Assembly (NCBI GenBank): GCA_963675135.1
Contig: OY776119.1
Location: 38,563,198 to 38,627,197, forward strand
Direction: 5' to 3'
Source of the DNA: Galeopsis tetrahit
Taxonomy: Eukaryota; Streptophyta; Magnoliopsida; Lamiales; Lamiaceae
Length of the DNA stretch: 64,000 nucleotides
The translations under genes were made by a program, and so were the position numbers. Below the pieces are notes generated by a model. That model saw nothing but the letters and a program-made list of their open reading frames with translations. It was not told the DNA's origin and made no database searches. Shown here piece after piece: positions 35,484-46,070 of the stretch (position 1 is its first letter; each line of letters begins with the position of its first letter).

Positions 35484-38027
35484 ATGTCTCTTGCGATCAG
35501 CGCTAACAAGTTACCTAAGTTCCAGGTTCAAGACTATGACTATTGGAAGCTAAGGATGGAAGCCATCTTCAGTTCCACTCACGACTTAATGATCTCCGTC
35601 GTTACTGAAGGTCCAATTGTGACCATGATCCCAAACACTGCTGCCCTCGACGCAAATCAACCCGTGGGTACACTCGTCAAGAAACCAAGGTCAGAACTAA
35701 CCTCAGAAGAAATGAGACAGAATAATTTGGATAGCTTGGCCAAGAATTACATCTTACACACTCTTCCCAATGAGTATCTGGGAAAAGTGTTAAAATGTAA
35801 AACTGCCAAAGAAATGTGGGATCGCTTAGCTATCATTTGTGAAGGGACATCCCTAATCAAAGAAAGCAAGCTTTCCACTGCAGTCCAAAGATTCGAATCA
35901 TTTCATATGAAAGCTGGTGAAACAATAGACCAGTTGGATACTCGTTTTACCAAAATCATGAATGACTTGGAAGTCCTTGGTAAATCTTATACTCCACGTG
36001 AAATCAATCTTAGGATTCTCAAAAGCCTTGACAGTCGATGGAAAATGGTAAAAATGCTTGTTAAGAATACCCAAGATATAGACGTATGGACAGCAGAAAC
36101 CATGTTTCAAACTCTAAAGGCCCATGAGTTTGATCTAGACGAAGATGAACCCATAGCAAGTAGTGACAGAGAACATGCTGTATCTAAGAACGTTGCTTTT
36201 AAGGCTAGCTCGTCTAAGATAGACAGGTCTAAGACTAAGACTAGGTCTGCTTCTGTTAAAGACGAGATAGATACTGATCTTAGTCTGAAGGATCAGGTAA
36301 GCCTCATGGTTAGAAAGTTTGATAGGCTGAATAAACGTTTCGGAAGATATAAGAAGTTCTATAGAGAGCATAGAGGGTCTGCTTCTAAGAACTCGTCTGA
36401 GACCAGACGAGACCGAAACTCGTCCGAAAGGAGAGACGAAGTCTCGAAAGGTAACAGACAAGATAGAGAGTCTGATGGTAGGAAGATTACTCGTTCTGAT
36501 AGACGTGATAAACGAAGGAACAACTCTCCTATTAAAAAGACTACTAATGACATCTTGTGCTATCACTGTGAGAAGCCAGGTCACTACATATATGAATGTC
36601 CAGACCTGAGTACCGATGATCGAGAAGAACGCAAAGCACGAAGGGAAAGAAGATACAACCGTGGTAAGAAGGCAATGATGGCCAATGATGACTCTGACTC
36701 TGACTCAGACGAGTTGCCTTCATCCTCATCTAGCTACCCGTCTGAACCAGATCACAATGAAGCCTTCATAGTAGATGATGGTCTATGCTTCATGGCTAAA
36801 ATCGACCAAGAGGTATCATCTGCTACATCTTTTCAATCCTGTGATGAATCAGATTCTGATGAAAGTGACACTGCCAGTAGCAAAGTAGGGAGTAGTCTTC
36901 AGCACTCTACTAGTGCAGTTGAAGACGACCTCCTACTTGCCAACAAGGCATTCATTGAAGTCAGTGACGAAAACATCATTTTAAGACAAGAAATCATTGA
37001 TCTTAAGGAAGCTCAGTCTAAAGTAGATCCTAATACAACAGTCCTAAATGAACGCTTGCAAGAAGAGTTGAGACAACTCAAAGACAAGTGTGCATTGACA
37101 GACAAGTTGTATCAAGACCTACTTAAGACACATGCTACTGAGAAACATGAATTCAATATTTTACAAAGTAAGTTCAAAAAGCTTGAAGAACGTAATAAGT
37201 TCTTAGAAACCGAGGTTGTCACTCTAGACCTTAAACTTACTGACCTGGTTAAATCTTCTAAGGTTAACCTTGAATTGTCAGATAGGTATAGGGCTCCTGC
37301 TGACAAGACAGGCATAGGTGCTGAGACATCAAGCTCGTCTACTCAAGTTTCTAAGAACCCTACTATTTTCATCTCAAGTTCTTTGACTAATGATAAAGGA
37401 AAAGAACCAATGATATACGATATTGACACTCCATCTAAAGGTACTGTACCAAAGCAAGCTCAAGTTAACATTCCAAATACCAAGGGAGGTAAAAAGAAAG
37501 TTAACAACAAGCCTGTTCCGTTTAAGACAAGTCAACAAAGGACTAGGAATCGTGGACGACCAAATCAGGTCAGATACGAGGACTGGTATCCTGAGGAGAC
37601 GAGTACTAAACTAGTACAGACTAGACGACAAGAGTCTAGACCTCCTTTCATAAGGCAGTCTCAACTCTACTCGTCTAGACCTAGACAGGACGGTCCAAAA
37701 TATCGTACACAAGCTGTTCTATATCCTCCACCTTTGTCATATGACATCGAAGGAGAAGAAAGACCTAAACATGTCTATAAACCGTATGGACCTAAAGCAT
37801 ATAAACCTTACTCTGACTATCATAGACAAGTGCCTGCTCAAGTAGAGATTAAGTCAAAAGGCTATCTCCAAAGAGTAGACCCGAACTCGACTGATAGGCC
37901 AGATAAGGACAACAAGGTCTTATTTTGCAACAAATATGGTCGAAAGCTCAGAAGGTCAAACTTGTTCAGGACTCCAATGTACATTTGGATTCCATTGAAC
38001 TCGACTAACCCCCAAGGACCCCAATAA
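35484..38027 (+). CDS. gag: Gag, Sirevirus type, 847 aa
   Basis: This is the structural protein of the cytoplasmic virus-like particle. The N-terminal copia Gag domain has KFQVQDYDYWKLRM (residues about 12-25) and continues to about residue 240. An Arg/Ser/Asp-rich basic stretch (about 250-350) precedes one CX2CX4HX4C zinc knuckle (Cys359, Cys362, His367, Cys372) for RNA binding. A long C-terminal extension follows: acidic Ser/Asp-rich (about 390-480), coiled-coil-like (about 490-600) and Arg/Tyr/Pro-rich basic (about 680-830). Most copia Gags are far shorter; such extensions are typical of Sireviruses. The start is the first ATG after the leader. The frame ends TAA at 38025, and Pol is in another frame. 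Confidence 0.92.
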   Translation: MSLAISANKLPKFQVQDYDYWKLRMEAIFSSTHDLMISVVTEGPIVTMIPNTAALDANQPVGTLVKKPRSELTSEEMRQNNLDSLAKNYILHTLPNEYLGKVLKCKTAKEMWDRLAIICEGTSLIKESKLSTAVQRFESFHMKAGETIDQLDTRFTKIMNDLEVLGKSYTPREINLRILKSLDSRWKMVKMLVKNTQDIDVWTAETMFQTLKAHEFDLDEDEPIASSDREHAVSKNVAFKASSSKIDRSKTKTRSASVKDEIDTDLSLKDQVSLMVRKFDRLNKRFGRYKKFYREHRGSASKNSSETRRDRNSSERRDEVSKGNRQDRESDGRKITRSDRRDKRRNNSPIKKTTNDILCYHCEKPGHYIYECPDLSTDDREERKARRERRYNRGKKAMMANDDSDSDSDELPSSSSSYPSEPDHNEAFIVDDGLCFMAKIDQEVSSATSFQSCDESDSDESDTASSKVGSSLQHSTSAVEDDLLLANKAFIEVSDENIILRQEIIDLKEAQSKVDPNTTVLNERLQEELRQLKDKCALTDKLYQDLLKTHATEKHEFNILQSKFKKLEERNKFLETEVVTLDLKLTDLVKSSKVNLELSDRYRAPADKTGIGAETSSSSTQVSKNPTIFISSSLTNDKGKEPMIYDIDTPSKGTVPKQAQVNIPNTKGGKKKVNNKPVPFKTSQQRTRNRGRPNQVRYEDWYPEETSTKLVQTRRQESRPPFIRQSQLYSSRPRQDGPKYRTQAVLYPPPLSYDIEGEERPKHVYKPYGPKAYKPYSDYHRQVPAQVEIKSKGYLQRVDPNSTDRPDKDNKVLFCNKYGRKLRRSNLFRTPMYIWIPLNSTNPQGPQ

Positions 38028-38047
38028 ACAAGGAGGGTACCTAAATT

Positions 38048-41000
38048 ATGAAATATCATCTATTGCAGGGTCGACTCGATCTATACAAGAAGGGTGGCTC
38101 AACAGGAGAAACTTGGTACATAGACAGTGGCTGTTCGCACCACATGACTGGTACCAAGACTCTCTTATCAAGCTACCATGAGCAAGAAGGACCAAAAGTG
38201 ATATTTGGTGATAGCTCCACTGCTGTTACCAAAGGATTTGGTTACATTCGGAATGGAGACATAGAGATTCAAGATGTTTCTTATGTTGAAGGCTTGAAAT
38301 ACAATTTACTCTCTGTTTCACAATTTTGTGATCGTGGATACAAGGTGCAGTTCAAGAGTCAGAAATGTGAAATCATTGACAAAATAACACACACAGTCTT
38401 ACTGGTCGGCATTAGACAAGGAAGTGTGTACATAGTAAACTGGAACAGTTGTCCGAGGGACACCTGTCTACTTACTAAGAATCCTAAAGAACTTGGTTGG
38501 CTCTGGCATAGACGCCTTTGTCATCTAAACTTTAAGGTTCTTAATAAGATAGCCAGAGACTACCTTGTGGAAGGTATTCCCAATGAAGTCTACTATAAGT
38601 CACATGTATGCACGTCCTGTCAAAAAGGTAAACAGGTAAAGGTTTCTTTTAAATCTATTCCATCCCTCTCAACCAGTAGAGTTCTTGAACTTCTACATAT
38701 GGACTTACATGGCCCAATAACTCCTCCAACTTTGAACGGTAGAAGGTACACACTTGTTGTTGTAGATGACTATTCTAAGTTCACTTGGGTAGTCTTCTTA
38801 CACAAGAAGAGTGATACACAAACACTTTTGCCTGATCTGTTGAAGAAGTTACAGGTTGAGAAGAATCAGTCAATTGTCAAGATCCGTAGTGACATGGGTA
38901 CTGAATTCATTAACTGCTATATTAAAGAATTTTGTTCTAAGCGTGGCATCCAGCACCTTACTAGTGCAGCAAGGACACCACAACAAAATGGAGTAGCAGA
39001 GCGAAGGAACAGAACTCTTAAGGAGGCCTGCAGGACCATGCTGACAGAGTATAATACGCCTCAGAAATTTTGGGCAGAAGCTATCAATACTGCATGCCAC
39101 TCACAAAACAGAAGTGCTATCAATAAAGCACTAGGTAAGACGCCCTATGAGGTATGGAAAGGTAGAAAACCCAAAGTTTCATATTTTCATATATTTGGAT
39201 GCAAGTGTTTCATCCATAACAATGGGAAAAGCAAGTTGAATGCATTCGATGCTAAAGCAGACGAGGGGATATTCTTAGGATACTCCTCGACTAGCAAAGC
39301 ATTTAGAGTATTCAACTACTCAACCCTTTGTGTGGAAGAAACACCACATGTGGTTTTCGAAGAATCTCAACAGGACTCGTCTACCAACAAGATCAGTGAG
39401 AAAGTTACTGAGTTAACTATCGAATCTGACAAAGACTCAGAGGTATATGAATCCGTTCAAGCATACAATCCATTTATGAAAGCTCTCGAGTCAGATGACC
39501 AGAAGAAGGTAAGTATTCAAGGTAACTCAACTAGACCAGTTGACATGCCTAAACTAGTCGACTCGTCTACTCCCATTAAATCTTCTGATTATAATGATGT
39601 TGACATGCATGATGCTGTACATGATATAGATGATAGTACTATTGTTAAGAATAGAAATACATGGAAATCAGCACATAATACTGAAAATATTATTGGTGAC
39701 TCTACTGTTGGTGTGAAGACTAGACGACAACTCTTTGAGTCACAAGAACAATCTAGTCCATCTCTGTTTTGCTGGTGTTGTTTCCTCTCATCTATCGAGC
39801 CTAAAACCATCAAAGAGGCTTTAGCTGATAGTAATTGGATCATCGCTATGCAAGACGAGTTGAATCAGTTTGTTCGAAATGGCGTCTGGGAACTTGTCGA
39901 TAGACCGAAACATCATAATGTAGTTGGCACTCGATGGATTTTCAAGAATAAGAAAGATGAGAATGATGTAGTTGTTCGTAATAAGGCTAGACTAGTCGCC
40001 CAAGGCTATTCACAAGCTGAAGGCATAGATTATGATGAAACATATGCTCCTGTTGCTAGACTAGAAGCCATTAGATTGTTTCTTGCATATGCTGCTTACA
40101 TGAAATTTACTGTATATCAAATGGATGTTAAAAGTGCATTTCTTAACGGTATTCTTGCGGAAGAAGTGTATGTTGAACAACCCCCAGGTTTCGAAGTCAA
40201 AGGTAATCAGGTATACAAATTAAAGAAGGCCTTATATGGATTAAAGCAAGCTCCAAGAGCCTGGTATGATACTCTTTCTCAATTTCTATTAGAAAATGGT
40301 TTTACTAAGGGCAAGGTAGACAGAACCTTGTTTAGAAGACAAGAAGGGAAAGACATTTTACTCGTTCAAATTTACGTAGATGACATCATTTTTGGTTCAC
40401 CTAACAAAGAGCTGAGTGAAAGTTTCTCAACACTCATGCAAAGTAAATTTGAGATGTCTATGATGGGTGAAATGAATTACTTTCTTGGACTTCAAGTAAA
40501 ACAGACCCCTGAAGGGATTTTCATAAATCAAGCAAAGTATACTAGAAATCTTCTAGACAAGTATGGTATTAAGACATGCAAGTCTGCTGGCGTACCTATG
40601 CTACCTACATACAGAATGGACCCAGACGAACAAGGTAAGTGTACTGATCAAACATATTATCGTGGTCTAATTGGTTCATTACTGTACTTGACTGCTAGTA
40701 GACCTGATATTGCATTCTCTGTTGGTGTATGTGCTCGTTTTCAAGCTAATCCAAAAGAGAGTCACATGGAAACCACTAAAAGGATTCTGAAATATTTGAA
40801 AGGAACCATCAATCGTGGTATATGGTATCCTTCAAATGATGATTTGTCTCTAAGTGGCTACTCTGATTCTGATTTTGGTGGCTGTAGAATAGATAGGAAA
40901 TCTACATCTGGTTCTTGTCAATTCTTAGGCACAAAACTCATTTCATGGTTTTCGAAAAAGCAGACAAGTGTTGCTACCTCTACTACTGAAGCCGAGTACA

Positions 41001-41329
41001 TGGCTGCTGGTAGTTGTTGTAGTCAATTATTATGGCTTATTCAACAGCTGAGAGATTATAATATTTGTGAATCAAATGTTCCTATTTTCTGTGATAGTAA
41101 TAGTGCAATTGCCATTACACAAAATCCTGTATTACACACACGTTGTAAGCATGTTGATGTGAAACATCATTTCATACGAGATCATGTAGAAAAGAAGGAT
41201 ATTCGCATGGAAAAGATTCATACTGATTTTCAAAGAGCTGATATTTTTACAAAACCATTAGCTGAGGCACGATTTCGTGAGTTATGCATTAGTTTAGGGC
41301 TAATTGATTTAGACCCTACTTGCCTATAG
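38048..41329 (+). CDS. pol: Pol polyprotein (protease, integrase, RT, RNase H), 1093 aa
   Basis: The frame opens just after a stop at 38042 and is intact. Protease: WYIDSGCSHHMTG with catalytic Asp26. Integrase: HHCC zinc region (WHRRLCHLNF ... CTSCQKGK), then DDE core LHMDLHGP, RSDMGTEF and NGVAERRNRT, and the copia GKTPYEVWKGRKP box. RT: TRWIFKNK, YQMDVKSAFLNG, LKQAPRAWY and active-site YVDD at residues 776-779. RNase H: SDSDFGGCRIDRKS, STTEAEYMAA and CDSNS, ending ADIFTKPLAEARF near the C-terminus. The start at 38048 may not be the natural one: no overlap with gag exists, so expression would need readthrough plus a frame change, splicing or re-initiation. All catalytic motifs seen are intact. 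Confidence 0.93.
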   Translation: MKYHLLQGRLDLYKKGGSTGETWYIDSGCSHHMTGTKTLLSSYHEQEGPKVIFGDSSTAVTKGFGYIRNGDIEIQDVSYVEGLKYNLLSVSQFCDRGYKVQFKSQKCEIIDKITHTVLLVGIRQGSVYIVNWNSCPRDTCLLTKNPKELGWLWHRRLCHLNFKVLNKIARDYLVEGIPNEVYYKSHVCTSCQKGKQVKVSFKSIPSLSTSRVLELLHMDLHGPITPPTLNGRRYTLVVVDDYSKFTWVVFLHKKSDTQTLLPDLLKKLQVEKNQSIVKIRSDMGTEFINCYIKEFCSKRGIQHLTSAARTPQQNGVAERRNRTLKEACRTMLTEYNTPQKFWAEAINTACHSQNRSAINKALGKTPYEVWKGRKPKVSYFHIFGCKCFIHNNGKSKLNAFDAKADEGIFLGYSSTSKAFRVFNYSTLCVEETPHVVFEESQQDSSTNKISEKVTELTIESDKDSEVYESVQAYNPFMKALESDDQKKVSIQGNSTRPVDMPKLVDSSTPIKSSDYNDVDMHDAVHDIDDSTIVKNRNTWKSAHNTENIIGDSTVGVKTRRQLFESQEQSSPSLFCWCCFLSSIEPKTIKEALADSNWIIAMQDELNQFVRNGVWELVDRPKHHNVVGTRWIFKNKKDENDVVVRNKARLVAQGYSQAEGIDYDETYAPVARLEAIRLFLAYAAYMKFTVYQMDVKSAFLNGILAEEVYVEQPPGFEVKGNQVYKLKKALYGLKQAPRAWYDTLSQFLLENGFTKGKVDRTLFRRQEGKDILLVQIYVDDIIFGSPNKELSESFSTLMQSKFEMSMMGEMNYFLGLQVKQTPEGIFINQAKYTRNLLDKYGIKTCKSAGVPMLPTYRMDPDEQGKCTDQTYYRGLIGSLLYLTASRPDIAFSVGVCARFQANPKESHMETTKRILKYLKGTINRGIWYPSNDDLSLSGYSDSDFGGCRIDRKSTSGSCQFLGTKLISWFSKKQTSVATSTTEAEYMAAGSCCSQLLWLIQQLRDYNICESNVPIFCDSNSAIAITQNPVLHTRCKHVDVKHHFIRDHVEKKDIRMEKIHTDFQRADIFTKPLAEARFRELCISLGLIDLDPTCL

Positions 41330-42178
41330 CTGTGTACTAACCAGACAGGTACATCAAACGAAGTATGGAGACAAGATCACTAGACTAGAGCACTCGTCTA
41401 CTCACGCAACAGACAGGTATACAAGGCTAGACAAGATGACCAGACAACCCGATGAGGAAGCTGGTAAAGCTGAGGGTAATACTAAGGGAATAAACATTTA
41501 AGGGGGAATCTATGATTTCTTAAATATCCTTATGTTGACTCTTATGTTAGTCAATAGTCATCTTGTTCGAAACCTTGATCATTGCTTTAGATTGATATTC
41601 ATCATAATTATTGTTACTCTACTTGTACCATCAATTACACGTTGAATGTGATAAGATAGGTACATGAAGTCGTTCGATGTTCAGAATAGACATGCACAGA
41701 CGAAGGGGGAACTCGTCTTGTGTATTTAAGCCAACTCGTCTGGTGAAGCTTGAGTCTACTCGTCTGTTCTGGATGGACTCGAACAGACAAGCTAAGTTTT
41801 TTTTATTCTACAATGCTAAGTGTTTAATCAAAACTGATTAAGGATATTATAGTAATTAGGTATTAATAGAATTTGAAAACCCTTGAATTAGATTTATACA
41901 CTCTCATTTGATGTGGTGTATACATCCAGTTCTCACTCATCTACACTAGGACAGATGAGTTCACTCCTCTATTCTAACTAAGAAGGGGCGAATTTCAAAG
42001 TTTACAATAACAAAATACATAATACTCTCGGTTCCGTAACCGAATGCCAAAGGTCTTAACCGTTTTGATCAAAACCCAAATTCTCACATGACTTGGTCAC
42101 AATTTTTCTAACTCCCTTTCTCTCAAGAAGATTTTCCTCTCCCTATTCTCAAGCAATCTATTTACTGATCTTTTTGAG
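41330..42178 (+). other. pol-ORF3 spacer with polypurine-like tracts
   Basis: There is no credible ORF in 850 bp. Purine runs TTTAAGGGGGAA (about 41498-41509) and CGAAGGGGGAA (about 41702-41712) resemble the true polypurine tract at 46057. Repeated ACTCGTCTG-like words occur at 41720-41790. Multiple tracts after pol are a reported Sirevirus trait. Confidence 0.6.
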
Positions 42179-45100
42179 ATGTCTATTCGATCTATCTTCG
42201 ATCTAAGAACCAACATGCAGGTCACATTCGACCTAGGCCGGTACATCTCCGACAACAAAGTGAATGTTGAACCATCTGTGTTCTTCAAAGGCAATCACTC
42301 AGATGACAATGCCGAGATTCTGACTAAATGCACTCGATGTGGGCTCAAATCTTATCTAGAATCATTTCCTCAAGTGGTCTTGGAGGAGGAGGTGCTAGAG
42401 TTCTATGCCAACGTCATCAGACAAGGCGATATTCTTGAGTCTTTCATTGGTGAAGATCGTGTGCAAATCACTCGAGAAGCGATGTTCAACCATCTGAAGC
42501 TGCCCACCGGAACAATTGACGTTGATAATTATGCTCTTGGGCAAGAAATTCGATACTTGAGCATTTTCTGTGGCAAGAAGCTGAAGCAGAAACCAGATGG
42601 CAAGTATGCTCCAGTCAAGAAGGGGGATCTTCTTAAAAAATATCGCACATTATTGGATATTGCCAGCAAAATTCTGTTAAGTTCGACTGGTTCTCATGAC
42701 TCTGTGACCTTTATGAAGGCAAGGGTTATGGCTGTAATTTTTGATGGTATCACTGAATGTAATTGGTTCAAGCTAATTGCAGATCGAATCATGTATTTTG
42801 AGCGCAGTGTTCGAGTAGATGACAATACTCGGAATTGGGTGGTGTCTACTACCGTTGGATATGGTAATAAGTTAAGTATCCTACTCCCTCTCCTAATGCC
42901 AAACAAGACGGAATGGAGTAAAGGAAAGCCATTCCATCCTTTGAAATTTTATTTGAAGAAGGGGGCAGTGAGGAAACAAGTTGCTGCTAGGCCATCTGCA
43001 CCTAGGCAAGCCAGAATTGACCCCATGGAAGCTTTGCCTTATGCTGGTGCGTCTGGTTCTTCAGAAGATGAGTCTGCTGAAGATAAGTCAATGGAAGCTG
43101 CACAAGACTCATCTAGTGCAGAAGACTCTGAGAAGACTCAGTCGGAAGAGGAGAAAGAGTCAAGTTCTCAAATTCCCGAGTTATATACGCTAGTGAGAGT
43201 TGGAACTCACCCTCCTCCAGAAGAGTCAAGTTCGAAGGTTAGTACTTCCTCTCCAGATGTTTCTATTCCCATCATTCCCTCTTCTGTTCGAACCAAGGCA
43301 AGATCACACCGATCTAGGCCTAGACCTATTCCCTCAACCTCACAAGTGCTGCCAGTATATCCACTGAGGGTCAGCCTACCCGAAAACACTCCCATATTAG
43401 ATACAACTGATACTCCTACAGTTGTCACACCAAACCAAGACACGTCAAAGCCCCAAGAAACCACATACCAAAGTTTATCCTTACCCTCAACAGAATATGT
43501 TGAACCCTTTATCTCATCTACTTCAGATCAGACGATAGTTGCCACTGCAACAACTGAGTTAGAGACCCCATCTACTCAGACCCCGACTGAAGCTAGATTC
43601 GAATCCTTGGTCTACTATCCCATGTGTCCAAGAGAGAAGCGAATCCGTTCGAAGATGAGCAAAAATTTGAAGAAGCAGCTCTCATCTGTCGAAGTCGACT
43701 ACTCTTCAGAACAGTTTGAGAAACTGGTTAGAATATGCACTTGGGTGGCCTTGAAGAAGTCTGGTACAGACGATCTCTTCGAAGTCATCTTAGGGAAAGG
43801 TGGCATTTCTAATTTCATGGATTGGGAAATGGAGCAGAAGGAGAATAGTGGTGTTGGTAACCACTCAGAGCTTTTCCCAAATCATGCTATCACTGCTCTT
43901 GCCAAAAGATTACTTGGTATTTCTGACGACTTGATGAGTTCAGAATTCCAGTTTGATGTGGGTGTTCAGGTTCCAGACCTTGATATTGTGCAAGATATTG
44001 TGATGTTTGAAGCTGATCAAGCTGAGTTGATCCAGTCTACTGATCCGGTCCTAGATTTCGACAATGTCTCAGATCAGTTGAGAGGCATTGTGTTCAAATT
44101 CCAGATGGACCATGCTGATAGTCCGAGGTCAGATTTCAAGTTTATTAATCGATATTCTGATTTTTTACTTCCCATTGAGTTCTGTGGATACATGGAGAAG
44201 TTGCATGCCCTATTGAAGAAGGACGTAGCTACTGCTGAAAGGAAGGCTCGTGAAGCAAGGTTAGCTATTATCCCTTACTCTCCCCAACTTAGTTTAAGAG
44301 CTATTGCTGGAAGTGTGCTTCCAGAAGTTGAACTAGTCGAAGACGAGGTCTTGACTACTGCTTCAAAAGATCAGTTGGTGAAAGTTTTAACTCCAGTAGA
44401 TGAAGTCATGCTTGATGTTACTCATGTTGAGGTTGGACAGTCGTCTCAAGCTATCCCAGCCGCCTCAATAGATGAGTTGAAGGAAGAATTGAAAGCTGTC
44501 ATCAAATCGTCAATTGATGATTTTCTTAAATCTGATGTCCAGAAGACTCTTATTGAACAAAACAGTGTCCTTGTGACAAGTTCAAAAGATATGATCGTGA
44601 ATGCAGTCAATCAGATTGATGATGAATACAGACAACATATGTTTGAACAGCTTGAAGGATTTCTCCAAGATCAAGTTGAATACTCAGAAAAGAGTTAAGT
44701 CGATTTTGCTCGCGTTCTAGCTACTGAATCCAGGAAGTTGGAAAGATTCTATAGAGCGAGAATCGAAGTAGCTGATGTTCAGAGGAAAGAAGCTTATGAT
44801 CAGTTAGCACAAGCAAGAGATATTATTCGTGCTATGACTGATGAAAATAAGAAGTTACGTCTGACTGCAACCCATTTTAAGAATGAGTTGAACCTATCTA
44901 CTCAGAAGCTGGAATTGGTGGCGACCAGACTTGATAAGATGAGTCAGGAAGGTTCTCATCAAAAACAGATTGAGAAAGCTACAAACCTTATGAAGCAAGC
45001 TATGATGGAAGAAATGACTCGTTTCACTTCTCTTTTCTCTCTCAAGGCATCTGATGAAGCCAAAAAGGGGGAAGAGGCAAGTCGAGTTGAATTTGTTGCT

Positions 45101-45895
45101 GAAGGTGTGAAAGATACATCTAGTGCTGAACCAGAGGCTAAAGATGCTGCTGAAGCCATGCAAGATCTTAAGAGGCCTAAGAGAGGCAAAGGCAGGTTGG
45201 TTAAGACTGCTGAACTTGACCAAGCCAGGGCTGAAGCAGATGAGTTGAAGAAGAAGGAGAAGGGCAAGGCTATTGCATCTCCAGAAGCTGAAGTTCAGAC
45301 AAGAATGGTATCGAAAAGGAAGTCTATTCATATTGAAGAACCTACTCCTGAGTCAACTATTATGAAGAAGCAAAAGATTGATGAGCCAAGTGATGAAGCT
45401 CATTATGCTAAGAAGAAGAAAATTGAGAAGCACATTGAAAGTTTGTTGAAGCAGAAGTCTGATGAAGATCAAATAGAAGACAAGCTCATTGACCACTTCA
45501 TTGACAAAGAACATCGTCAAGAATGGATAAAAGTGAAAAGGCAGTGGGAACTAGATCACTGGATTATCAGGAAGTTTGGAGATTCTGATAACTCTGACGA
45601 TCTCTATGCTATGTTTGATAAATTCATGGAAGGACAGCATAAGATGCTCTGGAATTTGATCATAAGGATATCTGCTAGTGCAAATTTTAATATTCTTGTT
45701 CCTGGTTTTCCGAAATGGAAGTGTCCCATGACTAGTTCTGGAAAAAGGGCAGATGTTAACCAGATCAAGAAGTATGAAGATGAGCTACTAGACAACGAGA
45801 AGATTGAAGACGAAGAACATATCAAGGATATTCATACTAGACTACTAAATGCTTTCTGTGTTCCAGATTCAGAAAGAGGTAACTTTTCAGTATAG
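42179..45895 (+). pseudogene. additional ORF (ORF3) downstream of pol, one in-frame stop; envelope-position gene of unproved function
   Basis: The frame 42179-44698 (839 codons) and the frame 44699-45895 are the same reading frame, split only by TAA at 44696. Read through, they would give about 1239 codons. The N-terminal region (about residues 30-120, with LEFYANVIRQG and ITREAMFNHLKLP) resembles what databases call the putative plant transposon protein domain. A Ser/Thr/Pro-rich linker (about 270-480) follows, then a second conserved-looking region. The part after the stop is Lys/Glu-rich and probably coiled coil. No signal peptide or clear membrane segment is visible, so the envelope label used for some Sireviruses is not supported here. 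The stop may be a recent mutation or a two-protein arrangement. Confidence 0.75.
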
Positions 45896-46056
45896 TTTAG
45901 TTTTGTTCTGATTTTGTTATTTTTGAAGTATTTGTAATATCTACTGATCTTATTTCTGAATGAATGAAAAGATAAAGTACTATTTGGTGTTAAAGACAAG
46001 ATAACTACTTAACTAGTCTACTAATGAGAAAAGATTCAAGTAGTTTTGGCTTCATC

Positions 46057-46069
46057 AAAAAGGGGGAAA
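46057..46069 (+). promoter_or_regulatory. polypurine tract
   Basis: AAAAAGGGGGAAA ends one base before the 3' LTR start and is the plus-strand primer site. The spacer 45896-46056 between ORF3 and the tract is noncoding. Confidence 0.92.
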
Positions 46070-46070
46070 T

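Noticed and set aside
42179..45895. ORF3 as a true envelope protein
   Set aside because: No signal peptide, glycoprotein-like cysteine pattern or membrane anchor is visible. Position after pol alone is not enough.
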